NCBI GenBank assembly: GCA_018398805.1
Contig: JAGFBZ010000178.1
Location: forward strand, 1,054,001-1,118,000
From: Hirundichthys speculiger
Lineage: Eukaryota; Chordata; Actinopteri; Beloniformes; Exocoetidae
Reading direction: 5' to 3'
DNA length: 64,000 nucleotides
Shown here: piece by piece, positions 11,258 to 22,548 of the stretch
How the letters are laid out: each line of letters begins with the position of its first letter
Numbering within the stretch: position 1 is the stretch's first letter
Notes under the pieces: model-generated
Told to the model about the DNA's origin: nothing
Seen by the model: only the letters and a program-made list of their open reading frames with translations
Databases searched by the model: none
Position numbers and translations under genes: made by a program

Positions 11258-12189
11258 GACCCAAAACACTTTCCTTTAGTTTCTGTTTCTTTAAAGTCCC
11301 ACTCATATGTCCCATGAACTTGTTAATCTGCTCAGAAAAAAAAAAAAAAAAAAACACTTTTCATGTGTTTCATGATGTATCATGAGCAAAATCAGCCATC
11401 AGTCTTACAGCTGTGGATTTCTGCTTTAAAGCTGCAGAGCTCCACCGCTGTCTCAGAAAGGGGAGTTCAGACGGAGCATTTGTTTCATGGACAAACCCAT
11501 CCTGACTTCTCTCTGGGTGGGGCTGGATGGATAATTTGCATTCAGTATGAAGAACTGATGAATTGAGAAGCTACAAGCTTCTCAATTCTCAGAAGCTACA
11601 AGCTTCTCAATTGGTGTGTTTTCCTTTTGTTGTGAACATGGTCGTCCTGAAGTGTTGTCTGTGGCTGTGATATCACCACATCAGGACCTGTAAGCCATCA
11701 ACTACAACAGAAGTAGATGAAGTTCAGGCAGAGAAATTGCTGTGTCCCATCAAAAATACCAAAGAAGAAACGCGTCTGAAGGCTTAGGGTTTACAATTTC
11801 ACCCAAAACAAATAGCATTTGCCAATAATTAGTCTTTCACTGTTCCAAGCATTTATCAGGAGAAGCTGCAGATATGAACAGGCATGTCCATCAATCCAAC
11901 CCATTTTCCTGGAAGCCACTGCTCATGTTGAGATAAAAAAATTGAGCACAAGCTTGTGCCGAACCTAAGATTTTAACTGGGCACATGCAAGTTAACCATT
12001 TTGATCAATATTATCTATTTGGTCTTCAAAATATAATCTAAACATCTCTGAGCTGAAAAAAGGTTTAGTTTAAAGTAGCCTTACATTTCCAGCTGATAGT
12101 GTTGTCAGCAAAAGGCTAATGTCATCCATCAGTTACATATCTAATGTTGTTGAAATAGGGAAAAAAGGGACAACAGTGTTAAATTCAAT
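11258..12189. other. 3' flank / possible 3' UTR of the RasGAP gene
   Basis: Contains an A-run at 11338-11355 and a duplicated hairpin at 11561-11607. No clear AATAAA follows the stop closely, so the polyadenylation site is not assigned. Confidence 0.4.
11561..11587. repeat. Perfect hairpin, arms of 12 bp
   Basis: AATTGAGAAGCT - ACA - AGCTTCTCAATT is a perfect inverted repeat with a 3-base loop. A second shorter copy of the same hairpin (arms AGAAGCT/AGCTTCT) follows at 11591-11607. Confidence 0.9.
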
Positions 12190-12900
12190 TATACTTGATT
12201 AATCTCTGAAGGGAAATTAATTGTTACAGGAACTATCATTATTAAAGTCTCTTCAGTGATCCATTGTAGATGGTTCCAGCTGGGTTTAGGAAGGATCTCC
12301 TGTAGCGTCTGTGTTGCAGCAGATCTGAAGACACTCTGGTGCTGAATCACTGTTGTTTAGAGGATGTTCTGGGTTGTCCATGATGTTCTTCATTTTATGA
12401 AGCATCCTCCTTTGAATCAGCTCCAGAGGCTCCAGAACAGAGCCAGCCATCTCTATCAGTTGGTTCAGTTTCTTTAGGTCTCTGGTTCTGATGCTGCTCC
12501 CCCAACAGATGACTGCAGGACTGAACTCTCCACAACAGACTTATAGAAGATAATCAGCATCTTACTGCAAACACTGAAGGACCTCAGCTTCCTTCAGGAG
12601 TAAAGTCTGCTGTGTCTCTTATAAGCAGCATCAGTGTTGCGTCTCCAGTCCAGTCTGTTGTCCAGCTGAACACAAGTATTTATACTTCTCCACCACCTCC
12701 AATATTTCACCCATGATGAAAATACTTTTTGACTTGTTCCTGGTCCTCCTAAAATCCAGTCATCTCCTTTGTTCACATTCAAGATCAGATGATTGTTTTC
12801 ACACCACGCTACAAAGCAGTCCACCAGTTCTCTGCAGTCAACTTCCTCCTCTCGAGAATCTTTGTGTTTTAAACATTTACAGCCAAATAACCCTAGTTTT
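12190..12900 (-). mobile_element. LINE fragment (CR1/L2-like), antisense
   Basis: The minus strand reads reverse-transcriptase C-terminal words such as NHLILNVNKG, VQLDNRLDWRRNTDA and a RDLKKLN-like region, broken by frame changes. This is the 3' part of a non-LTR retrotransposon of the kind common in fish. The 3' end appears to lie near 12190. The clade name is from motif memory only. Confidence 0.6.
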
Positions 12901-12984
12901 AGTAGAGTTAGAGGACACAAGGCAGGATAGGCACAGGTGTGGGTGGGACCAGATTACTATATTCAGATCTCCGTTTATTGAGAG

Positions 12985-13070
12985 GGGAGGTTTAGAAACA
13001 TCCATCCATCCATTATCTATGCCTGTTTAATCCTATGCAGGGTCACAGGAATCTGCTGGAGCCTGTTTAG
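12985..13070. repeat. CCATCCATCCATTATCTATGCC-type repeat tail
   Basis: The combination of CCATCCATCCATTATCTA, GGGTCACAGGAATCTGCTGG and AGCCTGT is a standard teleost dispersed-repeat tail. A diverged copy of the last part is at about 1095-1140. Confidence 0.55.
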
Positions 13071-14944
13071 AAACATATCTACACCATTTTAAGGCCAGGA
13101 CGTGTTTTATCCAAAGTAAAACCTTAGAGATTAGAAATAGAGAAATATACATTTTTATACAGAACACATGAGTTTTTAGGAGTAGGTGTGTAGGTATTAA
13201 CTGTTGAAGTGGGACTTTTATAGAGCTCATATGTGAAAGCTCGAGGATTTGTCTGCATTTCTACTTCTTTATCTCAGCTTCAAATGTGTTTAACTTGTAA
13301 AGCTTTCTGACAAATAAAAACTATAAAATGGCCCTCTGGTTTATTTTGAAAACTGTCATCACAAATGTTCACAAATATATTTACTGAAGTAAATGCTCCT
13401 TTACATTTTAGATCAAATATTACATTCTATGTTTCAGTAAATTAATCCTACATCTACATTACTTATTACTTATAAAAGTTTACTTGAAGGAAGAAAACAC
13501 TTGAATTAGATAGTTTTTATGTAAAGAAATTACTTTTTGCATGTAAAGATGAATACAATCAAGGTTCTAAAAATAGGAACAGCTTCTAAAATAAGCAATT
13601 AAACCATAAAATATCAGTATAAACAGTTAGGACTAGGTTATTACCGTCATTACCTTCAGTATTAGTGAAGTTCACCTGCCAGGTTTCCCATGTGGAAGTA
13701 TGTTTGCTGTTAATTCAGTTAATCACTGGAATGAATGAAGGACTTGTAAAGTGAAATGATTCAAGGTGCAGGAATTAAAATTATTCATCAGCTATGTTAC
13801 TGTCTTTGGGGGCCCTTGTAGTAAAACTGAGCAAACATGCCCTTATGGGGCCTGGATGGGGCTACAGTGGGCCAAAAGCATAGCCTGTACAAGCGCCTCG
13901 ATATCACTGTAAGATGTGGGGCTCTGTAGTATCGGGCCCAGGTGGGACATCAGTAGAACAGCTCAAAGTGTAGGTTGAAAGTGGGCAGCACAGAGTAAAC
14001 AGAATAGGCCCCAGGTGGGGGCCTGGACGACTAAACTATCCATAGAAAGTGGACAGAAAACAACATCTGAGCCACAGAGAGTGGGAAGTTCACTGCCCAG
14101 TGCTTTCATCAGCCAACCTTTAGTGTCTGCTTGAGGGTGCTTTGATTTCTGCCCTGCTAATTACAAGGACCAAATCAATACTTGTGTTTTTTGCAATTTT
14201 CTTTGACACATTATATGCCTTTTTTATTTTCACGGTCATAGTCTTAGTTAGTTATGGTTTTGCACTCTGTAGTTGGTGTACTCGCTGTCTCCCTCGTCTT
14301 CCTAATGTGACAGTAACCTGATCGCTGATCCCATCCATCGATACAAGCGTTAAAGATAATTAACAACATCCACTGAAACCAACAAAGAACAGAGCAGTTC
14401 ATTTACGAGTGACATTTGGGCTTCTTCAAAGATTGATGCACCTTTGTAGCAAAATAATAAAGTAGTAAAACCCTTTAGGTACTGGAGTTAAAGTAGTTTT
14501 CATTTGCAGCGCTGCAGCCTGATTGCTGTCGCCTGCTGGTGAAAGAAGGTATTTTATTTAATAGTGTTGAAGCTTCTGCGAGCTTTCAGCAGAGCAGCTT
14601 GCTTATTTGGAGAGTTTCAGACTAATCCTTCATAACGCCTTTAAAAAATATTTATGATTCCTATTTTATAGTAATATTCTACTCCTGACATTTGACTGTG
14701 GTGTTTTAAAACCTCAGGTTAACCTCAGGTTAACTTTGAGACATGACATGTCTCAATATTTATTTTATTTATTTGACTAAATGTACCTCTCCTTTCCAAT
14801 ATCATAGTCAGATGCAATATTGTTCTTGCAGTTTTTCGCTGCCAGAGGTTTGGAGATCTCCTGGGGACGATGATGTGACTTTTTCTTCTCTTGATTTCGT
14901 TGTGCAGCACTGAAGTGTCAGGACATAAAGGAAGCAGCTCCAGG
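13071..14944. other. Unassigned intergenic sequence
   Basis: About 1.9 kb with no exon-like frame. 13800-14010 is rich in GGGCC/GGGGCC words and may be another old repeat. Confidence 0.4.
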
Positions 14945-15784
14945 CCAACTTTTAAATGCATAAAGATATTTATTTACAAAAAAAAGAAGGCATACAAACT
15001 CTTGCAGTAAAAGTCTGGGATTTTCTGAGCCGAATGAGGGAGAATCAGGGAAAATCGGAAAATCAGAGAACAAAGGAGGCGCAGGCTTCTTTATAGCCTT
15101 GGTCAATCCCTATCTAGCTATACAGAGGTGTGATCACTCAAAAGCTCTGTGACAGATTTGCTTCTACTCTAGTTTCTTATCTATGCAGAGTAACACTGTG
15201 CTATCACACACCCACACAGCCGCATTCCTGAAGAGGCAGGAAAATGAACAAACTCAGTGACTTCTTTTAAAGGACATTGTCAAAACGTATGTAAGTATAT
15301 ATGTAAAAGACCATATTGTTCAGACACCACATATCCCTCCTTCGAGAATACACAGAGTCTCGAAAAAGCAAAGAAAGAAAAAACACACAATCATAGGATA
15401 TGATAAGATACATCGGGCCCGATCTTGCGCCAAACCTCCAAAACCTGCTATTAAGGGATAGCAGGTATTAGGAGGGACGTTCCCCCACAAAGAACGCAAT
15501 CTTCCACCTCCCAAAACCCACGATCTTACCTGCAAAAACCACTATATTATGCACACATTATGCATGGGAGTGGTTAGGGCGTTCCACCTGTTTAACGAAT
15601 CAATGCGTCAGTAGCCATTGCCTTTAAGAGCAGGTTGCGGTACCTGCAAACTGTTATGGAGCGTCTTTTCACCCAGATCGGAGCAGCTCTCATGGGCAGC
15701 TCGTCTGGGACTCTGTTGTAGAGCTTCCTCCTCTTTTTTCCTCCTACTCCTCTGCACTGATATATACATAACTAGCTCTAACTA

Positions 15785-16445
15785 ATGTGGAGCAAATGAT
15801 TTAATCATTTCTTTTGTACTCCAAGAAGTTCCAACAAACTGTTCAGAAAAAAATAGAGCCAGTGATCTTCCAGGAAAGCATTTCTTAACTAGAAAAGCAC
15901 TCAGAGAGCGCAGACCTCCGCCAAGCACAACAGTTCTCCCATACAGCGATTTACAGATTGTGATAAAATCCGCCTTCTGGATCAGATCCGGATCAGCTTC
16001 TGAAATTTTATAGAGGTTTTCAGTGTCAATACCTGAGTGAAATTTAATGAGCTGTGGGCAATAATTAACGGAGATGTTGAGAAACAAAATTTCTGGCCCC
16101 GTTGAGCGTGTGTTACAGTTTCAAGCCGGGTTGTGAACCTGCAACCTTCCACCTCTGGGGCTCCTGCACACAACCCACTGCGCCACCTTCAATCCTCTAC
16201 ATAGACACTCAGATCCACCTATGTTTCACCTTCCCATCCGACGAGCAGCCCAAGTGTGGCACTGCACACCTGTACCTATTCAGTCATCATTCAACCAGAC
16301 TCGTCTCCAGATCTTCCCACAGAAACGCCTGATCCAGCCATTCGCAGTGCCACCTCCTTGACTTCGTCGTCCCCTGGATTGTTGGTTTGTAAATGTCATC
16401 AAAATCCATCCATAACTTTTTGAGTTTTCTTGAACATATTCCCTG
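15785..16445. mobile_element. RTE-type LINE 3' fragment inserted in the Harbinger-like element
   Basis: This stretch is absent from the sister copy at 51133. It contains AGAGCGCAGACCTCCGCCAA and TCCATCCATAACTTTTTGAG, words typical of the 3' region of RTE-type LINEs in fish. Borders are approximate. Confidence 0.45.
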
Positions 16446-16851
16446 CACAAAGACGCACAGCTGCGCCAAGACGCATAGCCGCTGGAAGCGGTGCTTTTTA
16501 AAATACTGCAGATCGGATCATTGGATGAGAATTGAGCCAGAGGAACAGGTATGATGACATCTACCTTCTACCAGTGAGCGCATCTCAGGTGTTCCGAGCG
16601 CAAGGAGGGGGTCAGAGGGATACGAGCACAGTACAAGAAACTCCACAACAGAGTTCTGTGATCTCCTCGTTTCCTCCACAGCAAACATCTGAATGAGATC
16701 ATGTCACAGCTGTACAGAAATCATCTGCCCTTTAGAGAATAATAACGTATGAAAGTAATACAGTGATGCATAATCGAGAGGTAGAGCTGGTTGTGCAGTC
16801 CACATGTGACTGGGTGGATGCGCAATGACAGGATTTGGACGCGCTCTTTTA

Positions 16852-16916
16852 CGCAGATTTTGGGTATTGGGTAATGGGTGGTCAGACCACCCATTACCCA
16901 ATACCCAAAATCTGCG
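16852..16916. repeat. Perfect 65-nt palindrome
   Basis: Arms of 32 bp (16852-16883 and 16885-16916) are exactly complementary around a single central A. The arm begins CGCAGATTTTGGGTATTGGG. The equivalent position of the sister element (about 51320-51385) has a similar but imperfect palindrome. Confidence 0.95.
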
Positions 16917-17129
16917 AGATACAGGTACCGCAAGATACTGAATTCGTGGAAAGCGAAAGAGACACGCCCATTGCCGCGCCCACAATGTGCTTAAGGGAGT
17001 CGGCAAAATGGGTAGCAGGTTTTGGGAGGTGGAAGATTGCATTTCGGTTGGCAGAGGCTCCTAAATCTGAGATTTGCAGGTAATGGGTATTGTGTATCGG
17101 GTATCAGGAGGTGCAAGATCGGGCCCATC

Positions 17130-18539
17130 AACTCATAACCATAACTGTCATGGAGAGTGGGAGCAAAAACCTGCCGGCAGATACAACTTTCAGAAAACCA
17201 TCAATTCATCAAGGCAGGAAAACCCTCCCACAGTGTCCTCTGCCATGGATCACCACTGTACAGCCCTCCAGACAAGACAACCAAGAGGATTACATCATGG
17301 GCAATATGCACAAGAACCTCAGAAAAGAATGAAATAACTTTGTCTAAAGCAGGCCAGCTATCCCGTCGAACCCGACATTCAGACCTATGCCTGCCTATCC
17401 CCTCTATCCTTTCCGATAAAAGAATAAAACACCTGACGTCCTACACATAATGCACAAAACAGCAACAAAGGGTACAACTGAACCACAGATGTATATTGAA
17501 TCATAACATAACCTTAACAGGAATATACTTCAAATACAGTAAATACTAAATATTTCTTAACTGAAAGAATAACCCCCCAAGAGTTCCATAGTCATAAAAA
17601 AAACTCCTGAAGAATCCAGGTGTATCGACGACATTGTGCCAAGACAATGTTGGTGTTGGATTTTGACAGTCCATATATGGTCAAGATTGAGTGGAAATGC
17701 TTGAGCCAGCAGTCATCCCAGGTGATGTTCCCCATCAGTACTGAGAAGACACTGACCAGTATCTTGTACCAAGTGAAAAAGAAACATTTTCAAACAAGTG
17801 ATTACAAATAAGTGAAAAAGAATCAAAAAGCATAACATGGTGTAAATATTCATATATGAATATCAAAAATTAACCTTCAAAAAGAGTATGTTTCAACTAC
17901 AGCATCTTCCACTATCACCTTATCTTAGTCATCAGTATCAGGTCTACATCATAGTGGCATCTGAGTATTGTCACCAGGCATCACTACCCATCTCATAATC
18001 ATGACCTTAGCAAAAGTCAACAATACTATACAGAGACAGAACAGAAAACAAAGTGACAGCAAAGCTGCCACCAGGACTCGAACAATTACAGCTCTCAAAA
18101 TAGTGGTTGTGAAAAAAAAAGACACTAGGTGACATAGTGCTCAAAAATAGTATAGCTGGAGTGGCTGTCGTTGGGTCAGAGGGAGCAGATGGCAACGTCA
18201 TGCTCTTAATTCTCAACTGGGAAAAAGAAGCTGCAGTCAGTGAAGGTGAAATCACTGTGATGGGGTAGTCGGATCCACATAGTCATGAACTGTCGCTGAC
18301 TGTATAGCAATTTGTCTGTCCTTCTGAGATGGAACAGAATAACAGTAACATTTGTAATCACCTTAGTCATCCAATTGAAGTCTGTGGAAAAAAGACTTTA
18401 GTCCCTAAAACAGTTAGTCTCCTACAAAAGTTAAGTAACACATAAACAAAAGACTAAAAAATAAGTAGCACAAAAGTCTTGGCTCTGTAAATGATAAACT
18501 GTTCCAAGATGCTATTTAATCTCTAATTTCTAAAGGATC
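17130..18539. other. Continuation of the retroelement relic, no intact gene
   Basis: AC-rich plus strand, T-rich minus strand, with many stops. See the relic entry for 14945-18665. Confidence 0.35.
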
Positions 18540-18665
18540 AGTCGCACTGTTTTATCCACAAATTCTTTACCGTTGTCAGAGGATATGCGATCTGGCAATC
18601 CCCAAATGCTTATGACCTCCCGACACAAAAACTTAGCAACAGACTGAGCATCTTTGTGTCTGGAG
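18540..18665 (-). pseudogene. Retroviral-type integrase core fragment
   Basis: On the minus strand a short frame carries an SDNG motif preceded by a VAKFL...IWGLP context, the arrangement around the second catalytic aspartate of retroviral and Ty3-type integrases. It is a fragment with no intact flanking frames and cannot be assigned to a genus from this. Confidence 0.5.
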
Positions 18666-18671
18666 GTTTTA

Positions 18672-19140
18672 TTGTTTAATGTGGTTTAGTTGTAGATTAG
18701 TTTAACAGAGGTAAGTTTCCTTTTTTAGCTTTATTCCCCCCCAAAAAAACAAAAACTTAATAGTTGTCTTTTGTCTGTTTAAATTAGGTTTTATTGTTAA
18801 ATATTTTATAGTTGTAGATTAGTTTAACAGGTAAGTTTCCTTTTTTAGCTTTCTTCTTCCACTAAAAAAAAAAAATCAATACCCTTCTTTTTAAGTTAGG
18901 CTTTAGTGTTGAAGAGGTTTCAATTGTACATTAGGTTAACAGAGATAAGTTTCCTTTTTTAGCTTCATTCTTTCTCTTAAAAACCTCAATGCTCTTCTTC
19001 TGAAATGATGTTTTAGTGTTTAATTTGTTTTAGTTGTAGATAAGTTTAAAAGGTAAGTTTCCTTTTTAAAATTTTATTCTTTATCTTTAAAAAGAAAATC
19101 CATAACTCTTCTTTTTAAGTCAGGTTTTAGTGTTTAGTCA
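18672..19140. repeat. Four-copy tandem repeat, unit about 108-120 bp
   Basis: The phrase TAGTTTAACAG...GTAAGTTTCCTTTTTTAGCTT recurs with TTTCC ending near 18720, 18840, 18954 and 19062, giving periods of 120, 114 and 108 bp. Each unit carries TTTTAGTGTTTAA and CTTCTTTTTAAGT words. Confidence 0.85.
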
Positions 19141-19229
19141 TGATAGAAACGTGATGACCTATGTTTCTACGGTCTATGGTTTTGTTGGTTCTTTTTAGTC
19201 TAATATTCCTGTTTCACCCCTAACCCTAA

Positions 19230-19995
19230 TGACTGATGATGATCAATAGAATTCATCTGTGTGTAATCAAGTCTCCGTATAAACGCACTTGCTCTGTGAT
19301 AGTCTCAGGGTTCTGTTTCAAGCGCAGAGAGGATCATGAAGACCAAAGAACACACCAGGCAGGTCCAAGCGACTGTTGTGGAGAAGTTCAAAGCTGGATG
19401 TGGATACAAAAATATTTCCCAAGCTTTAAACATGTCAAGAAACACTGTGCAAACAATCATACTGAAATGGAAGGAGTATCAGACCACTGCGGATCTACCA
19501 AGACCCAGCCGTCCCTCTAAACTTTCATCTGGAACAAGGAGAAGACTGATCAGAGATGCAGCCAAGAGGCCCATGATCACTCTGGATGAACTGATCTACA
19601 GCTGAGGTGGGAGAGTCTGTCCAGAGGACAACAATCAGTCTACACTGGACAAATCTGGCCTTTATGGAAGAGTGGCAAGAAGAAAACTATTTCCTAAAGA
19701 AATCAATTAAAAGTCTTGTTTAAAGTTTGCCACAAGCCACCTGGAGACACACCAAACATGTGGAAGAAGGTGCTCTGGTCAGATGAAACCAAAATCAAAC
19801 TTTTTGGCCACAATACAAAACGATAAATTTGGCATTAAAGCAACACAGCTCATCACCCTGAACACACCATCCCCACTGTCAAACATGGTGGTGGCAGCAT
19901 CATGGTTTGGGCCTGCTTTTCTTTAACAGGGACAGGGAAGATGGTTAAAATTGATGGGAAGATGCATGGAGCCAAATACTGGACCATTCTCAGGG
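19230..19995 (+). mobile_element. Tc1-like transposon, 3'-truncated and inactive
   Basis: The frame from 19336 gives the paired-like helix-turn-helix N-terminus of a Tc1 transposase (MKTKEHTRQVQATVVEKFKA, then NISQALNMSRNTVQTIILKW and an AT-hook-like RPSRPSK). It ends at a stop at 19603-19605. Later pieces in other frames match the catalytic core (WSDETK-type words near 19778-19800 and GGGSIMVW near 19888-19912). Sequence resemblance ends near 19995, before the C-terminal part and right inverted repeat. Confidence 0.8.
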
Positions 19996-20615
19996 TTCTT
20001 ACAGGTTTTTGTAAGTCAAATTGAAGACCTTTTTTCAGACCTTTCAAGACTTTGTGATTGAAATTTTAGACTAACACCATTGTTCCTAACCCAAGTAACT
20101 TGACTGTCACATCTATATATATGTAACATTAAACTACATATATCTGAGCTTATCCCTTTTAGCACCACTCTAAGTTTCAAGGATTTTCAGTTATATGAAT
20201 TTTGGATTTTTTTTATATTTATATGGATTTTTTTAAAGGATTTTGCCGTTATATGACAGATGTTTTGTAATTGAATGAAGAATCCGAAGCACCAAACTAT
20301 GTGATAGTTTGAGCCCGCTGAAGGCCTTTTGCAGCAAGCTGGTCTTTTTCCGCCTTAGAGTGAGGCTCGAGCGCCTTCACACCCAAGGTCCCTAACTGAA
20401 TGCTCTTGCAAAGTTTACAGTACACATCATATCAATTGCCGGGAAACGTTTGCAACCAAATGCGAAAATCACTGTTTTCAAGCCAAGCCTCATCGAAAAC
20501 ACATTTTTTCAAACAACACGCCGAAGTGACTAAGCACGCAAATATGGTGGCAAACTGGCCTGCCCTGCAGTTATCGTGGGATTTGTCGTGTAATTGCCAC
20601 TCCCAACTGGCTACA
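19996..20615. other. Probable DNA-transposon debris
   Basis: The start GGGTTCTTACAGGTTTTTGTAAGTC...CAAATTGAAGACC resembles a fish hAT-type terminus. No second end or target duplication was located. Confidence 0.35.
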
Positions 20616-20935
20616 TGGGTGTCAACGGGAAATTGGAAAAGCTCTGAAGTGGTTCGAGAAAATTTTGAGCACTCTCGGGTTGCTTTAGGAGGCATTCTGA
20701 GCACAGCATTGTGTATTTGAGAAGCATGAAGTAGGGAACATTAAGTTGTCCAAATTGTTACTTTGAATGCCACATAATCAGATTCAACATCATATTTAAT
20801 AAATTATTTATTTATTAAATAAAGCTTTCCCTCAACAGAAAATAAAAGATAAAAATGGCACAACGGGCTCAGTGCACATGCCCTGGTCTCAATCAACCAA
20901 TCGCAATCGAGAATTCACGATTGTGGTGAGGGTTG
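20616..20935 (+). repeat. Dispersed repeat, copy 1
   Basis: 20620-20855 is nearly the same as 23175-23432: both contain GTCAACGGGAAATTGGAAAA, the GAGCACTCTCGGG word and ATTCTGAGCACAGCATTGTG. The next part, 20868-20925 (GGGCTCAGTGCACATGCCC...), recurs at 29697-29755. The two blocks therefore belong to separate or recombined repeat families. Confidence 0.7.
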
Positions 20936-21683
20936 TGGTCTGCTGTTTTTAGCTTGCATTTTCCAATTCTGTTTTATATTGTTTTCCAGAATGTTGTCCT
21001 GAAACCTGGGAGCTCAGTAGACTTCAGTTCTAGAAATATTTGTGGACAAGCCATACAGTCTTTTAACTTAGTAACTATATCGTGTATGATTAAGTGTGTA
21101 ATCAATTAAAATCTAAACGTACCACGAAAGGTCATTGAAGACAGGAGTAACAGTGCAACATAGCAGATGAAGAAGAATCAGGTGGTAGGAGGATGAGCTG
21201 GACTATCCTATGTATCTGGGGGGAAAATGGAAAAAAGGGGAAAAAATTATTCACTCAACAGTTTTTACCTTATTGTGGGATTTCTTTTATCAAACTTTAA
21301 AAAAAAAAAGTCAGTTTAAATGAAAATTTACTGTACTAGTAATGACAAATTCAGATTCAGGCAGTTCTCATAAAATCAAATTAGTTCAAACTTGTACACA
21401 AGACCACACTGCCAAAACCAGAAACTACTCCAACCCAAATATCTGTAAGACCAAAGCAAAAAGAAAGAAAAAAAAGTTAAAAAAAATTTTTTTAAACTCA
21501 GAAAACATCATAGGAACAATGAGCCAATTTATATTACTGTACACCCATTTTATTACATATATTGCAGGCCAGTATGATGAAAAAGTCATAGAAGGAATTC
21601 ATGTGTATTTTACTGTATTTGAAAAGAGATGTTTAACACTTGTTTTAATTTGGCACCACTGGACTGTTATGAAGAGAGGTTGT

Positions 21684-21903
21684 TTGAGGTGCAGTAGCTT
21701 TGGGTCAGGATTGTCAGAGTTTAGAGAAGCAGGCAGAAATAAGCTGCTGCTGTGGATGGATTCAGCAGTTAAACTTACATAAGCCTCCTAAAGAAATCCA
21801 AACAACAGTGCATTGTAATACAGTTCATTGTGATATGAAAATGTGGTGGTGTGCATTGTTGAGAAAAAAAATGTATTTTGATATCAGTTTTTGTTTTAGT
21901 TCT
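21684..21903 (+). repeat. Left arm of imperfect inverted repeat
   Basis: This arm pairs with 22320-22548. It shares GCAGTAG.TTTGGG, GCTGTGGATGG and CATTGTGATATGAAAATG words in inverted orientation. The pair encloses the TTAA-flanked MITE at 21907-22313. Confidence 0.65.
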
Positions 21904-21906
21904 TAA

Positions 21907-22313
21907 AGGAACACTTCACCTAAAAATGCAAATTCTGTCATGATCTGCTCACCTCATGCTCATGTGTGCACCGTCTGATCTGGGTCACATGCACACATGC
22001 AGCTTGTAGTTTGCACATTGTCCATACACCCCAGTTCAGAAGTTGTGCAATGAGCTTGTTGCTCTGTACAACGGTAAGGATTTAGACTAATAACATGGCA
22101 TAATTAACATTTTTTTCAAGTAACTACATGTGTCAGCTTCAGGACTTTTATTATGCTTTTTGCATGGTCATAATTGGTGTGCATTGTTTAGAAAAATGCT
22201 GCAACCTGTTTCCCCGTGATTCTCTACAGGTGTCATGAGGACTTTAAAAAACTATACCAGATATCTCATTGTCATGGGGTGACTGCATTTTTTTTTTTGG
22301 CTCAACTGTACCT
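21907..22313. mobile_element. MITE flanked by TTAA (407 bp)
   Basis: TTAA at 21903-21906 and 22314-22317 brackets ends AGGAACA... and ...TGTACCT, which form short inverted repeats. The left end (AGGAACACTTCACCTAAAAA, then TTCTGTCAT) matches a well-known teleost MITE pattern. A TTAA target fits piggyBac or Kolobok; I cannot choose between them. Confidence 0.65.
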
Positions 22314-22319
22314 TTAAGA

Positions 22320-22548
22320 AATAAAAAAAAGAGCTGGTATCATATATATTTTGTCTCAACAATGTACTGTTTGACATTTTCATATCACAATGTATTATAT
22401 TAGAATGCATTGTTAATATAGCATACACTTCAACTGATATTGATACTTTCTAAGTGGCTAATATAAGTTTGTTGCAAATCCCATCCACAGCAACAGCACA
22501 TGTCTAAGCTTCTGAGCTGGCACTTCTGCCTCTCCTATCCCAAATCTA
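22320..22548 (-). repeat. Right arm of imperfect inverted repeat
   Basis: Reverse-complement partner of 21684-21903. Both arms are diverged, so the structure is old relative to the complete hAT copies elsewhere in the window. Confidence 0.65.

Larger units (their letters stand above)
15415..17126 (-). mobile_element. Complete PIF/Harbinger-like non-autonomous element (copy 1)
   Basis: The termini are perfect inverted repeats GGGCCCGATCTTGC / GCAAGATCGGGCCC, flanked by a 3-bp target duplication ATC (15412-15414 and 17127-17129). A 3-bp duplication fits PIF/Harbinger. The body aligns in reverse orientation with the copy at 51133-52342. It is about 500 bp longer, explained by a secondary LINE-like insert near 15785-16445. 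No intact transposase is visible. The target was the retrovirus-like relic. Confidence 0.8.
14945..18665 (-). mobile_element. Degenerate retrovirus-like / LTR element, antisense, split by a Harbinger insertion
   Basis: The only firm evidence is the integrase fragment at its right end (about 18540-18665). The stretch 14945-15411 continues after the Harbinger-like element at 17130 and can be read as the 3' region of the same minus-strand relic, but env or LTR boundaries are not demonstrated. A Ser/Pro-rich minus-strand frame with a hydrophobic end (18007-18255) could be an envelope tail or chance. No intact gene is present. Confidence 0.35.
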
